The notes: generated by a model from the letters alone, not told the origin. 64,000 nt of DNA from Pseudomonas wadenswilerensis (GCF_900497695.1 NZ_UIDD01000009.1:152001-216000); one strand, 5' to 3'; shown: positions 24,222 through 33,714, numbered from the stretch's first letter. Made by a program: numbers and translations.

Positions 24222-26315
24222 ATGCCGTCGAGCGAACTGCAGTCCCTGCGTCAGCAACTTGAGCAGTCGAAGCAGCAAAATAACCTGCTCAAAGCCCGGC
24301 TCGCCAAACGCAATGGCGCAGCCCCTGCACCTGTCGAGCAAGCCGAGGCCGATACCCAGCAGCGCTACCGCTTTCTGTTCGAGGCCATGGACGAAGGCTT
24401 TTGCATCATCGAATTCTTCGACGGCCCCCACGGCCCGCTCAGCGACTACGTCCACATCGAAGCCAACGCCGCCTACGCCATGCATGCCGGTATCGACAAC
24501 GTGGTAGGCCAAACCCTGCGGCAGCTGGTCCCCGATGAGGCGGAAGGCTGGATTGCCCGCTACGGTCCGGTGTTGCACAGCGGCAACCCGATCCGCTTTG
24601 ACCAGGAGCTGGTGGTCACCGGCCGCCACCTGGACATCTGCGCCTTTCGCCTGGAGCCGGCCAGCCGCAAGCAGGTGGCGGTGCTGTTCCAGGATGTGAC
24701 TGCACGCAAGCGCGCCGAATCCGCCCTCAGGCGTCTCAACCAGGAGCTGGAACAACGGGTTGCCCAGGCAGTGGCAGAACGCAAGATCCTCACCGATGTG
24801 GTCGAAGCCACCCTGGCGCAGATCCAGGTAGTGGATCTGGACATGCGCTGGCTGGCAATCAACCGCGCTGCCCGCGACGAGTTCCGGCAGATTTTCGGCC
24901 TGACACCGAGTGTCGGCGACAGCTTGCCGAAACTGATGGCCAAGCATCCCGAAGACTGCGCCCGCGGCCTGCTGCTCTGGACACGGGCGCTCAAAGGTGA
25001 GGCCTTCGTCGACGTAACCGAGTTTGGCGAGGGTGACCAGCGTCGCCATTACGAACTGCGTTTCAGCCCGCTGCATGATGCCCACGGGCAACTGATCGGT
25101 GCCTACCTGTTCGCCTACGACATCAGCGAGCGGATCCGCGAGCAAAAGCGCCTGCGCAACACCGAAGAGGCCCTGCGCCAGGCGCAGAAAATGGAAGCGG
25201 TCGGCCAGCTCACCGGCGGCATCGCCCATGACTTCAACAACCTGCTGACCGGCATCAGCGGTTCCCTGGAGCTGTCGCGCAACCTGCTCGGGCGCGGCCG
25301 CCACCAGCATATCGACCCCTACCTGCGTACCGCCCAGGACGTGTGCAACCGCGCAGCCTCCCTGGTCCACCGGCTGCTGGCCTTTTCCCGGCGCCAGACC
25401 CTTGAACCACGCACCATCGATGTCAACCGCCTGGTCAGCGGCATGACCGAATTGATCCGCCGCAGCGTTGGCCCGCATATCGAGATCGATTTGTTTACCG
25501 CCAGCACTACGTGCCGGGCCAGCATCGACTCATCGCAACTGGAAAACGCCCTGCTCAACCTCTGTATCAACGCCCGTGACGCCATGCCGGCCGGCGGCCG
25601 GATCACCATCGAAACCCGTCATCTGCAGGCTGACGACCAGGTCGCCGCGCACCTGGACCTGGCCCCCGGTGACTACCTGGCCCTGAGCGTCAGCGATAAC
25701 GGCAGCGGCATGCCACCGCAGGTGCTGGCGCGCGCCTTCGATCCGTTCTTCACCACCAAGCCGGTGGGCCAGGGTACGGGCCTGGGGCTGTCGATGGTCT
25801 ATGGTTTCGTCCGCCAGTCCGGTGGCCAGGTGCGGGTGTATTCGGAACCTGGCCAGGGCACCAGTGTGCACCTGTACCTGCCACGCCTGGACAGCGCCAG
25901 CCTGCCGGCCAAAGAGTCGCTGCCGGTTGCACGCAAGCAGCGTGACCTGCGCGACATGACGGTGATGCTGGTCGATGATGAAGCAACCATCCGCATGCTG
26001 GTCGGCGAGGTACTCAGCGACCTGGGTTACGCCAAGATCGAATTCGGCGACGGCCATAGCGCCCTGCATGCACTGCAAAACGGCGCGACCGTCGACCTGT
26101 TGATCAGCGATGTCGGCATGCCCGGCGGCATGAACGGCCAACAACTGGTAGCCGCGGCCCGCCAACTGCGGCCTGGGCTGAAGGTACTGTTCATCACCGG
26201 CTATGCCGAGCAGGCGGTGCTCGGAACTGGGGTTTTCGAGCCCACTACCCGGGTGCTGACCAAGCCGTTCAGCCTCGATACCCTGGCCCAGCGCATCGAG
26301 GAGATGATGGGCTGA
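24222..26315 (+). CDS. Hybrid sensor histidine kinase with PAS domains and C-terminal receiver
   Basis: 697 residues from ATG 24222. Order: N-terminal coiled coil (1-40), PAS-like sensor (~45-165, 'FLFEAMDEGFCIIEFF'), coiled coil, second PAS (~190-310), HisKA with phospho-His in 'GQLTGGIAHDFNNLLTGI', HATPase with 'NLCINARDAMP', 'SDNGSGMPP' and 'GTGLGLSMVYGF', then a receiver domain with the Asp in 'LLISDVGMPGGMNG' and Lys in 'RVLTKPFS'. There is no membrane segment, so it should sense cytoplasmic or diffusible signals. No partner regulator is adjacent. The stop abuts the stop of the next gene on the other strand. Confidence 0.9.
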   Translation: MPSSELQSLRQQLEQSKQQNNLLKARLAKRNGAAPAPVEQAEADTQQRYRFLFEAMDEGFCIIEFFDGPHGPLSDYVHIEANAAYAMHAGIDNVVGQTLRQLVPDEAEGWIARYGPVLHSGNPIRFDQELVVTGRHLDICAFRLEPASRKQVAVLFQDVTARKRAESALRRLNQELEQRVAQAVAERKILTDVVEATLAQIQVVDLDMRWLAINRAARDEFRQIFGLTPSVGDSLPKLMAKHPEDCARGLLLWTRALKGEAFVDVTEFGEGDQRRHYELRFSPLHDAHGQLIGAYLFAYDISERIREQKRLRNTEEALRQAQKMEAVGQLTGGIAHDFNNLLTGISGSLELSRNLLGRGRHQHIDPYLRTAQDVCNRAASLVHRLLAFSRRQTLEPRTIDVNRLVSGMTELIRRSVGPHIEIDLFTASTTCRASIDSSQLENALLNLCINARDAMPAGGRITIETRHLQADDQVAAHLDLAPGDYLALSVSDNGSGMPPQVLARAFDPFFTTKPVGQGTGLGLSMVYGFVRQSGGQVRVYSEPGQGTSVHLYLPRLDSASLPAKESLPVARKQRDLRDMTVMLVDDEATIRMLVGEVLSDLGYAKIEFGDGHSALHALQNGATVDLLISDVGMPGGMNGQQLVAAARQLRPGLKVLFITGYAEQAVLGTGVFEPTTRVLTKPFSLDTLAQRIEEMMG

Positions 26316-27062
26316 TCAGCGCCCGCCGCCGAGGTCGAGGAAGCTGCCGGTCGAATAAGAAGCTTGGTCTGACAGCAGCCAGAGGATCGCCTCGGCCACT
26401 TCTTCGGCCCGACCGCCACGGCCCATGGGAATGCCCGGTTCGAGCTTGCTGACCCGGTCCGGGTCGCCGCTGAGCGCGTGGAAGTCGGTGAAGATGTAGC
26501 CCGGGCGCACGGCATTGACCCGCACACCTTCGCCGGCCACTTCCTTGGCCAGGCCGAGGGTGAAGGTGTCCAGCGCGCCCTTGGAGGCAGCGTAGTCGAC
26601 GTATTCGTTGGGCGAGCCCAACCGCGCGGCCACCGACGAGACGTTGACGATGCTCCCACCCTGCCCGCCATGGCGGGTCGACATGCGCTGCAGCGCGTGC
26701 TTGGCGCACAACATCGGCCCGACCACGTTGGTCTTCATCAGCTTGAGCAGGCGAAACTCCGACACTTCCTCGACCCGGCTCTGCTGGCCGATGGTACCGG
26801 CGTTATTGACCAGCGCGGTGACCGGCCCCAGTTCGGCATCGACGCGCTGGAACAGCTGGATGATCTCGTCCTCGACACTGACGTCGGCCTTGACCGCAAT
26901 GGCCTCGGCGCCCAGTTCACGGACCTCGGCCAGCACCCGCTGGGCGGCCTCGTCGTCACGCAGGTAGTTGATGCAGATGCGGTAACCGGCGCGTGCGGCC
27001 AGGCGCGCGGTGGCGGCGCCAATGCCGCGGCTGGCGCCGGTGATCACGATAACCTTGTCCAT
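26316..27062 (-). CDS. Short-chain dehydrogenase/reductase (SDR), NAD(P)-dependent
   Basis: 248 residues from ATG 27062, with AAGGAGT upstream; a longer frame from 27098 lacks this site. Rossmann motif 'TGASRGIGAATARLA', 'NNAG' (LVNNAGTIG), catalytic Ser in 'IVNVSSVAARLG' and Tyr-x3-Lys in 'DYAASKGALD'. Classical SDR of FabG-like type; substrate not predictable. Convergent with the hybrid kinase gene, and just downstream of the sterol-desaturase-like gene on the same strand. Confidence 0.9.
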   Translation of the reverse strand: MDKVIVITGASRGIGAATARLAARAGYRICINYLRDDEAAQRVLAEVRELGAEAIAVKADVSVEDEIIQLFQRVDAELGPVTALVNNAGTIGQQSRVEEVSEFRLLKLMKTNVVGPMLCAKHALQRMSTRHGGQGGSIVNVSSVAARLGSPNEYVDYAASKGALDTFTLGLAKEVAGEGVRVNAVRPGYIFTDFHALSGDPDRVSKLEPGIPMGRGGRAEEVAEAILWLLSDQASYSTGSFLDLGGGR

Positions 27063-27133
27063 GGATACTCCTTGCCCCCAATGGCGTTGACCCCTCAAGG
27101 CTAACGCAGTCAGGGGCCGGGCACAAAGCCGCT

Positions 27134-28309
27134 TCAGGCAGCCGGTGGCGGTACGGGCGCCTTGGGTTCGGCTTTGCGCAGCGGATACAGGTGCTGGCGC
27201 ACGATACCTTCAGGCAGGTCCTTGCCGAACACGCCATAACGCGCCGGCCATTCCTTGGGCGGCAGCTTGAAGGTGCCGAACAGCATGTCCACCAGCGGCG
27301 TGTGGATTGCGTAGTTCTTGTAAATGTAATCCTTGTGCCGGGCGTGATGCCAGTGGTGATAGCGCGGCAGTACCAGCAGGTAGTTGAGCCAGCCGCCGTC
27401 GATACGCACGTTGGCATGGGCCAGCACCGCCTGCACGCCCACCAGGATCACATAGGCGTTCATTGCCTGGGGCGAGAAGCCCAGCAGGATCAGCGGTGCC
27501 AGCACCCCGGTGCGGGTCAGGAGAATCTCGCAGAAGTGGATACGCGAACCGGCCAGCCAGTCCATGTGCGTGCTCGAGTGATGCACCGCATGAAAACGCC
27601 ACATCCACGGCACCACGTGATACAGGCGGTGCAGCCAGTACTGGCCGAGGTCGGCAACGAACACCGCGAGCAGAAACTGCACGACGATCGGCAAGCTTTG
27701 CACCTTGGCCTGCAAGGTGTCGGAGACCACCCAGCCGGCCAGCCAGCCGGACGAGGCGGTGACGAAGATGAGGATGAACTGCACCAGCATATGGCTGACG
27801 AAAAAGTAGCTGAGGTCGGTGCGCCAGTGCGGGCGCAGGATGTTCTGCTGCGGGTCCTTGGCGTAGAGCTTTTCCAGCGGGATGAAGATGATCGCCGACA
27901 CCAGCAGCGCCAGCACGAACCAGTCCAGGCCCAGCGAGTACGGGGTCTGGCCGATGGTTTCGGTCTGGATGTTGGTGCCCCCCAGAAACATCGCCAGCCC
28001 TGCCGCGCTAATGCCGGTAAAGCCCAGGCGCTTGCGCTTGTTGAGGAGGATGTTCAGGGTGCCCAGGGCAAAGGCCAGGATCAGCCCGATCAGCAGCGCG
28101 GTGCGGGCAAAGTGCACGCTGTAGACCTTGCGGAACTCGGCAAAGGTCAGCCACTGCGGAAACAGAAAGCACAATACCGCCAGCAGGCTGAGCAGCCCGA
28201 GGGCGGCCGAAATGTAACCGCTGATACGCCCCTGGCCAAGTCTGAACGGGTCGTGGCCGTGGCGTTTGAAATAGGCCTTGATTGCCTGCATGAATCGCTG
28301 ATCCTTCAT
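27134..28309 (-). CDS. Sterol desaturase / fatty acid hydroxylase superfamily membrane enzyme
   Basis: 391 residues from ATG 28309. Several membrane spans and the histidine clusters of the di-iron superfamily: 'HRLYH', 'FHAVHHSS' and 'RYHHWHHARHKD', with a final 'YAIHTPLVDMLFGTFKLP'. These coordinate two irons for oxygen-dependent hydroxylation or desaturation of lipids. The substrate is unknown. It is divergent from the copper operon; a CopR-type box lies 72 bases upstream of this start, so shared copper control is possible but not shown. Confidence 0.85.
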   Translation of the reverse strand: MKDQRFMQAIKAYFKRHGHDPFRLGQGRISGYISAALGLLSLLAVLCFLFPQWLTFAEFRKVYSVHFARTALLIGLILAFALGTLNILLNKRKRLGFTGISAAGLAMFLGGTNIQTETIGQTPYSLGLDWFVLALLVSAIIFIPLEKLYAKDPQQNILRPHWRTDLSYFFVSHMLVQFILIFVTASSGWLAGWVVSDTLQAKVQSLPIVVQFLLAVFVADLGQYWLHRLYHVVPWMWRFHAVHHSSTHMDWLAGSRIHFCEILLTRTGVLAPLILLGFSPQAMNAYVILVGVQAVLAHANVRIDGGWLNYLLVLPRYHHWHHARHKDYIYKNYAIHTPLVDMLFGTFKLPPKEWPARYGVFGKDLPEGIVRQHLYPLRKAEPKAPVPPPAA

Positions 28310-28380
28310 AGTGGTGGGCTCCGTGCGGCGCGGAGTATACCGACCTGCGGCCACAAGTGAACGCGTGCATGCCTGGGCAG

Positions 28381-28396
28381 CTGACAAATCTGTAAT
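28381..28396. promoter_or_regulatory. CopR box upstream of copA
   Basis: CTGACA-AATCT-GTAAT, an exact match to the consensus CTGACA-N5-GTAAT that I recall for P. aeruginosa CopR. It is 85 bases before the copA start, between copA and the divergent gene. Confidence 0.6.
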
Positions 28397-28465
28397 CCAC
28401 TGCTCAGTTTACTGACAGTCAGTGCTGGCTAAGGTCGTGCCATCCCAGCCCCTGGAATGGCACCC

Positions 28466-30175
28466 ATGCTTCGACACCCGACCCGCCGCACCTTCGTCAA
28501 GGGCTTTGCCGCCGGCAGCGCCCTGGCCGGTCTCGGCCTCTGGCGCCTGCCGGCGTTTGCCGCACCTGCGGTGTTCAGCAATGAACTGAGCGGCCAGCAC
28601 TTCGAGCTGTTTATCGGTCAGACGCCGGTGAACATCACTGGCCGCTCGCGCACGGCCCTGACCATCAACAACAGCCTGCCCGGCCCGACCCTGCGCTGGC
28701 GTGAAGGCGACACCGTGACATTGCGCGTGCGCAACCGCCTGGGCGAGCCGACCTCGCTGCACTGGCACGGGATCATCCTCCCGGCCAACATGGACGGGGT
28801 GCCGGGCCTGAGCTTTGCCGGCATCGAACCCGGTGGCGAGTACCTCTACCGGTTTACCCTGGCGCAGAGCGGCACCTACTGGTACCACAGCCATTCCGGC
28901 TTGCAGGAGCAGGCCGGGGTCTACGGGGCGATCGTCATCGAACCCAAAGAGCCCGAAGCCCATCGCTATCAGCGCGACTACGTGCTGTTGCTCAGCGACT
29001 GGAGCGACCAGGCCCCCGCCGAGCTGATGGCGACCCTGAAAAAGCAGTCGGACGCCTTCAACTATCACAAGCGCACCGTCGGTGACTTCATCGACGATGT
29101 CGCCAGCAACGGCTGGCGGCAAACCGTCGCCGAGCGCAAGGCCTGGGCCGCCATGCGCATGAGCCCCACCGACCTTGCCGACATCAGCGCCGCCACCTAC
29201 ACCTACCTGCTCAACGGCCAGCCACCGGACGGTAACTTCACCTGCCTGTTCCAGCCCGGCGACACCGTGCGCCTGCGCCTGATCAACGGCTCGGCGATGA
29301 GCTACTTCGATTTTCGCATTCCGGGCCTGAAGCTCACGGTCATTGCCGCCGATGGCCAACCGGTGCACCCGGTCGAGGTCGACGAGTTGCGCATCGCCGT
29401 GGCCGAAACCTATGACGTACTGGTGCGGGTCGGTGACCTGCCCGCCTACACCCTGTATGCCCAGAGCATGGACCGCAGCGGCTACGCCCGTGGCACCCTG
29501 GCGCGCAGCAATGGCCTCAGCGCCGAGGTGCCGGCACCGGACCCGCGGCCGATCCTGAGCATGGCCGACATGGGTCACGCTGGCATGGCTGACATGGGCG
29601 GCATGGACCACAGCCAGATGGCCGGAATGGACCATTCGATGATGGCCGGCATGCAGCAGCACCCGGCCAGCGAAACCGGCAACCCACTGGTCGACATGCA
29701 GACCATGAACCCCAAGCCCAACCTCGCCGACCCGGGCATCGGCCTGCGCAACAACGGCCGCCGGGTGCTGACCTATGCCGACCTCAAAAGCACCTTCGCC
29801 GACCCCGATGGCCGCGAGCCGTCACGGGAGATCGAACTGCACCTGACCGGGCACATGGAGCGCTTCGCCTGGTCGTTCAATGGCATCAAGTTCTCCGACG
29901 CCGAGCCGTTGCGCCTGACCTACGGCGAGCGCCTGCGCATCACCCTGGTCAACGACACGATGATGGCCCACCCGATCCACCTGCATGGACTGTGGAGCGA
30001 CCTGGAGGACGAACACGGGCGCTTCCAGGTGCGCAAGCACACCCTCGACATCCCGCCGGGCAGCCGGCGCAGCTACCGGGTCAGCGCGGACGCCCTGGGG
30101 CGCTGGGCCTATCACTGCCATCTGCTCTATCACATGGAGATGGGCATGTTCCGCGAGGTACGCGTCGATGAATGA
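28466..30175 (+). CDS. copA: Copper resistance multicopper oxidase CopA
   Basis: 569 residues from ATG 28466 (28457 is an in-frame alternative). Twin-arginine signal 'RRTFVKGFAAGSALAGLGLW', so exported folded to the periplasm. Three cupredoxin domains; copper ligands are seen in 'LHWHGIILP', 'YWYHSHSG', 'HPIHLHGLWSD' and 'WAYHCHLLYHMEMGMF' (H-C-H...H). A Met/His-rich loop at about residues 360-400 ('MADMGGMDHSQMAGMDHSMM') marks the CopA/PcoA type. It oxidises Cu(I) and binds copper. Overlaps copB by 8 bases, so an operon. Confidence 0.95.
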   Translation: MLRHPTRRTFVKGFAAGSALAGLGLWRLPAFAAPAVFSNELSGQHFELFIGQTPVNITGRSRTALTINNSLPGPTLRWREGDTVTLRVRNRLGEPTSLHWHGIILPANMDGVPGLSFAGIEPGGEYLYRFTLAQSGTYWYHSHSGLQEQAGVYGAIVIEPKEPEAHRYQRDYVLLLSDWSDQAPAELMATLKKQSDAFNYHKRTVGDFIDDVASNGWRQTVAERKAWAAMRMSPTDLADISAATYTYLLNGQPPDGNFTCLFQPGDTVRLRLINGSAMSYFDFRIPGLKLTVIAADGQPVHPVEVDELRIAVAETYDVLVRVGDLPAYTLYAQSMDRSGYARGTLARSNGLSAEVPAPDPRPILSMADMGHAGMADMGGMDHSQMAGMDHSMMAGMQQHPASETGNPLVDMQTMNPKPNLADPGIGLRNNGRRVLTYADLKSTFADPDGREPSREIELHLTGHMERFAWSFNGIKFSDAEPLRLTYGERLRITLVNDTMMAHPIHLHGLWSDLEDEHGRFQVRKHTLDIPPGSRRSYRVSADALGRWAYHCHLLYHMEMGMFREVRVDE

Positions 30176-31049
30176 GCTTCTCAATCGCCCACTGCTCGGC
30201 AGCCTCGCCCTGCTGGCCTTGCTGGCCAGTGAAGAGGCTCGCGCCGAAGTCATGGATCATGCCGCCATGGGCCACGGTGCCATGAACCATCAAGGTATGA
30301 ACCATCAAGGCATGAACCACAGCATGGCGCCGGGCACTCCACGCACGCCACTGCGTCCGATCACCGACGCCGAGCGCCAGGCGGCCTTCCCGCCCCTGCC
30401 CGGTCATCAGGTCCATGACCGGCAGATGAACTGGGCGGTGATCGTCGAGCAACTGGAATACCAGAACTTCGAGAGCAGCAGCGCCCTGAACTGGAACGCC
30501 AATGCCTGGATCGGCGGCGATGTCGATCGCCTGTGGCTGCGCACCGAGGGTGAGCGCGAACAAGGTGTGACTCACAAGGCCGAGCTGCAGGCCCTCTGGG
30601 GGCACGCCATCAGCCCCTGGTGGGAACTGGTCGGCGGTCTGCGCCAGGACTTCAAGCCGGCCAGTGGGCAAACCTGGGCCGCCTTCGGTATCCAGGGCAC
30701 GCCGCTGTATGGCCTGGAGCTGGAAGCCACCGCCTATGTCGGCGAGCGCCAGCAAACCGCGCTGCGCCTGGAGAGCAGTTACGCTATCCTGCTGACCAAT
30801 CGCTGGATCCTCGAACCGTCGCTCGAGGCCAATTTCTACGGCCGTAACGACGCGACACGGGACCAGGGCAGCGGCCTTGCCGACAGCGAGATCGGCCTGC
30901 GCCTGCGCTACGAAATCACCCGCGGCTTTGCCCCTTACCTGGGCATCAGCTTCAACCGGGCCTATGGCAACAACGCCGAACAGATCCGTGATGAGCACGG
31001 CGATATCGGCCAGACCCGCCTGGTCGCCGGTGTGCGCCTGCGTTTCTAG
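30168..31049 (+). CDS. copB: Copper resistance outer-membrane protein CopB
   Basis: 293 residues from ATG 30168, which overlaps the copA stop. Signal peptide, then a Met/His-rich segment ('MDHAAMGHGAMNHQGMNHQG') that can bind copper, then a beta-barrel-like region with repeated aromatic strands and 'RLVAGVRLRF' at the C-terminal end. CopB is an outer-membrane copper-binding protein working with CopA. Shorter Met-rich region than in P. syringae CopB. Confidence 0.9.
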   Translation: MNELLNRPLLGSLALLALLASEEARAEVMDHAAMGHGAMNHQGMNHQGMNHSMAPGTPRTPLRPITDAERQAAFPPLPGHQVHDRQMNWAVIVEQLEYQNFESSSALNWNANAWIGGDVDRLWLRTEGEREQGVTHKAELQALWGHAISPWWELVGGLRQDFKPASGQTWAAFGIQGTPLYGLELEATAYVGERQQTALRLESSYAILLTNRWILEPSLEANFYGRNDATRDQGSGLADSEIGLRLRYEITRGFAPYLGISFNRAYGNNAEQIRDEHGDIGQTRLVAGVRLRF

Positions 31050-31064
31050 AAGTGGAGAAGTACC

Positions 31065-31493
31065 ATGCTGAGCAAGAAAATCGTCGCCTTCGGCCTGCTG
31101 GCCCTGAGTACCCTGGCTCAGGCCGGGCAGACCATCGACGTGTACCGCGACCCCAACTGCGGCTGCTGCAAGGAATGGATCAAGCACCTGCAAGACAACG
31201 GCTACACGGTCAATGACCATGTCGAGCCGAACATGAGCGCGGTCAAGCAGCGCCTGGGTGTCGCACCGCGTCTGGCCTCATGCCACACCGGGGTGATCGA
31301 CGGCAAGTTCGTCGAAGGCCATGTACCGGCTGAGCAAATCAAGCTGCTGGGCAAGCGCCCCGATCTCAAGGGCCTCGCCGTACCGGGCATGCCCATGGGC
31401 TCGCCGGGCATGGAAATGGGCGACCACAAGGACGCCTACCAGGTCATCGGCCTGACCCTTGAGGGCAAGGACGAAGTGGTCGCCAACTACTGA
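31065..31493 (+). CDS. DUF411 periplasmic metal-binding protein
   Basis: 142 residues. Signal peptide 'LLALSTLAQA', then 'VYRDPNCGCCKEWIKHLQ', the Cys-rich motif of DUF411 proteins, and 'SCHTGVIDGKFVEGHVPAE'. It also has a Met-rich 'GMPMGSPGMEMGDHKD' near the end. DUF411 proteins commonly lie in copper/silver resistance clusters and are thought to handle metal in the periplasm. Starts 16 bases after copB, so likely the third gene of the operon. Confidence 0.85.
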   Translation: MLSKKIVAFGLLALSTLAQAGQTIDVYRDPNCGCCKEWIKHLQDNGYTVNDHVEPNMSAVKQRLGVAPRLASCHTGVIDGKFVEGHVPAEQIKLLGKRPDLKGLAVPGMPMGSPGMEMGDHKDAYQVIGLTLEGKDEVVANY

Positions 31494-31503
31494 TCTGACC
31501 GTG

Positions 31504-31938
31504 ATGCTCAGCTATTGGGCGCTGTTTCTCAGCGCCTTCGGCGCAGCCACCTTGCTGCCGCTGCAATCGGAAGCCGTGCTGGTCGGCCTGCTGCTGCGCG
31601 AACCTGAAGCCGTGGTCAGCTTGTTGCTGATTGCCACCGCCGGGAACGTGCTCGGTTCGATCGTCAACTGGCTGCTGGGCCGCGGCATCGAGCACCTGCG
31701 CGGCAAACGCTGGTTCCCGTTCAAGCCCGAGCAGCTGGAAAAAGCCCAGCAACGTTATCAGCGCTATGGCCAGTGGTCGCTGCTGCTGAGCTGGATGCCG
31801 GTGATCGGCGACCCGCTGACGCTGATTGCCGGGATCATGCGCGAGCCGTTCTGGCGCTTTTTAGTGCTGGTCACTGTCGCCAAAGCCGGCCGTTACCTGG
31901 TGCTGGCGCTGCTGACGCTCGGCTGGATGCAGCACTAG
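31504..31938 (+). CDS. YqaA/DedA-type SNARE-associated membrane protein
   Basis: 144 residues from ATG 31504 (GTG 31501 is a possible alternative). Three to four hydrophobic segments with 'LLPLQSEAVLVGLLL', 'GNVLGSIVNWLLGR' and 'LLLSWMPVIGDPLTLIAGIMR', typical of the YqaA branch of the DedA/VTT family, a group related to phospholipid scramblases/flippases. It follows the DUF411 gene by 10 bases, so it is probably co-transcribed with the copper genes. Confidence 0.8.
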   Translation: MLSYWALFLSAFGAATLLPLQSEAVLVGLLLREPEAVVSLLLIATAGNVLGSIVNWLLGRGIEHLRGKRWFPFKPEQLEKAQQRYQRYGQWSLLLSWMPVIGDPLTLIAGIMREPFWRFLVLVTVAKAGRYLVLALLTLGWMQH

Positions 31939-32519
31939 CGCCCCCAGATCTGCGCCTCGGTCCAGCCCAGCTCGGCAAAGTCCTGGGCGCGCAGGTGCGC
32001 TTCATCCTCACAGAAGAACTCATCCAGCTGCGGCGGGCGCACCGAGGTGTCACTGAGCATCGCGTGCACCTGGCCGCGGTGGTGGATCTGGTGCTCGAAC
32101 AGGTGCGACAGCAGGCGCAGGCGTTGCTCGCGCTGCACCCAGTCGGGGCGCACGATATTCACGTAACGGTGCAACTGGTCGTCACGCAGCTGGCTGCAGT
32201 AGGCGATCAGCCGGTGGTCGGCCTGGACCTGTTCGGCGTGCAGTTCCAGACAGGTGGCATAAGGCTCATCGGGCTCGAAGAAGCGCTGGCTGTCCGGGTC
32301 GGGCGCTTCGCCGCGCTGCTCGCACTCGAGGGCCTGCAGGTAGAACCAGTCGACGGTGAGGATGTGGTTGAGGGTGGCCTTGATCGACGGGAAGAAACTC
32401 GCCCGTGGGGCGACGAACTCGTCCTGGCTCAGTTGCCTGCAGGCCTTGTACACCCTGTGGTTGGCCCAGCCATTCTGGTAGGCCATGGTCAGCAGGTAGT
32501 GCGAGAGAGGCTCGGCCAT
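31935..32519 (-). CDS. DinB-family putative metal-dependent protein
   Basis: 194 residues from ATG 32519. Four-helix DinB/YfiT fold with His residues in place for metal: 'ATLNHILTVDWF' and 'LLSHLFEHQIHHRGQVHAML'. DinB proteins are thiol-transferase-like, often without known substrate. Convergent with the YqaA gene, overlapping by 4 bases. Confidence 0.85.
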   Translation of the reverse strand: MAEPLSHYLLTMAYQNGWANHRVYKACRQLSQDEFVAPRASFFPSIKATLNHILTVDWFYLQALECEQRGEAPDPDSQRFFEPDEPYATCLELHAEQVQADHRLIAYCSQLRDDQLHRYVNIVRPDWVQREQRLRLLSHLFEHQIHHRGQVHAMLSDTSVRPPQLDEFFCEDEAHLRAQDFAELGWTEAQIWGR

Positions 32520-32529
32520 GATCGATTCC

Positions 32530-33648
32530 TCAGCAAAAGCGTTGCAGTTGCATCTCCCGCAAACGGCTGAGCGTACGCCGGAACGGGAACTCCAGATACC
32601 CTTGAGTGTAGAGTGCTTCCAGCGCCACCTCGGCTTCCAGGTACAAGGCGATTCGACGGTCGTAGCATTCATCGACCAGGGCGATGAAGCGCCGCACGCT
32701 GTCGTCATGTACTGATAGCTGCGGCAGTTCGCGGTCCCCGGCCACCACCCGCTGGGCGCCATCCTCGGTGCCGCGGGCGATCTTCGCCGGGCGCTGGCGG
32801 GCGCCGAGGGCCGGCACCTCGCCCAGCAGGATGGCCTGGAAACTGTCGCACAAGGCCATGAAATCCATGGCGGCAAAGGGTTGCTCACAGAGGTCGGCGT
32901 AGCGACACCAGAGCACGCTGTCGCAGCGTTGCACCACGTTCAAGCTGCGCGAGCCGATCTGCAGCGGCTGGCCAGCGCTCGCTTGATCACCACGTAACTG
33001 GGCGAAGACCTGCTCAAGGGCACTGGGCCGACCGTTGTCGCGTACCCAGTAGCGTTGCTGCGCCGCGCCCGGATGCAGGCGATGGTCCTGCTCCCCTGCT
33101 ACGGCGACCACCTGCATATGCTGCTCGATGGCGGCAATCGCCGGCAGGAAGCGCTCACGGTTGAAACCGTCGCTGTAGAGCTGCTCGGGCGGCTGGTTGG
33201 AAGTGGCAACGATCACCACCCCGGCCTCGAACAGCACCTGGAACAGGCCACCGAGAATGATCGCATCGCCGATGTCGTTGACGAACAGCTCGTCAAAACA
33301 CAGCACGCGGATTTCTTCGGCCAGGGACAAGGCCAGCGCCTGCAAGGGCTCGGCCGTGCCGTTGAGCTGGAACAGACGTTGATGCACCCAGCGCATGAAG
33401 TGGTGAAAGTGCTGGCGCCGGGCCGGTACCTGCAGGCAGGCGTGGAACTGATCCATGAGCCAGGTCTTGCCGCGTCCGACCGGGCCCCAGAGGTAGACAC
33501 CCGTTGGGGTTTCGCCGCGCTGCAGGGCCTCGAAGCAGGTTTGCAGGGCCGTGGCGGCCTGCAGCTGGGCCGGGTCGCTGACAAACCCCTGGCTGGCAAT
33601 GGCCTGCCGGTAGAGGGTCAGGGGGGACTGTTCGGTGAAGCAGGACAT
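32530..33648 (-). CDS. zapE: Cell division protein ZapE (AFG1-like ATPase)
   Basis: 372 residues from ATG 33648 ('MSCFTEQSPL'), preferred over ATG 33666. P-loop 'GPVGRGKTWLMDQFH', Walker B 'VLCFDELFVND', sensor 'VIVATSNQPPEQLY' and C-terminal 'RFIALVDECYDRRIALYLEAE' define the AFG1/ZapE family. ZapE is an ATPase that acts on the Z-ring. Pseudomonads often carry more than one copy; this one may be the accessory copy. DinB-like gene 11 bases downstream. Confidence 0.9.
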   Translation of the reverse strand: MSCFTEQSPLTLYRQAIASQGFVSDPAQLQAATALQTCFEALQRGETPTGVYLWGPVGRGKTWLMDQFHACLQVPARRQHFHHFMRWVHQRLFQLNGTAEPLQALALSLAEEIRVLCFDELFVNDIGDAIILGGLFQVLFEAGVVIVATSNQPPEQLYSDGFNRERFLPAIAAIEQHMQVVAVAGEQDHRLHPGAAQQRYWVRDNGRPSALEQVFAQLRGDQASAGQPLQIGSRSLNVVQRCDSVLWCRYADLCEQPFAAMDFMALCDSFQAILLGEVPALGARQRPAKIARGTEDGAQRVVAGDRELPQLSVHDDSVRRFIALVDECYDRRIALYLEAEVALEALYTQGYLEFPFRRTLSRLREMQLQRFC

Positions 33649-33714
33649 GCGCGGCGTCCGTCGCAAAAGCAGGCATTCTGCGGCTGCAGCGCAGTATGGG
33701 GCAAGCCCGCATTC

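Noticed and set aside
20465..24223. 1252-residue open frame on the minus strand across ccoG, MocR and the PoNi-like gene
   Set aside because: Antisense to three well supported genes with domains; no motif and low-complexity composition.
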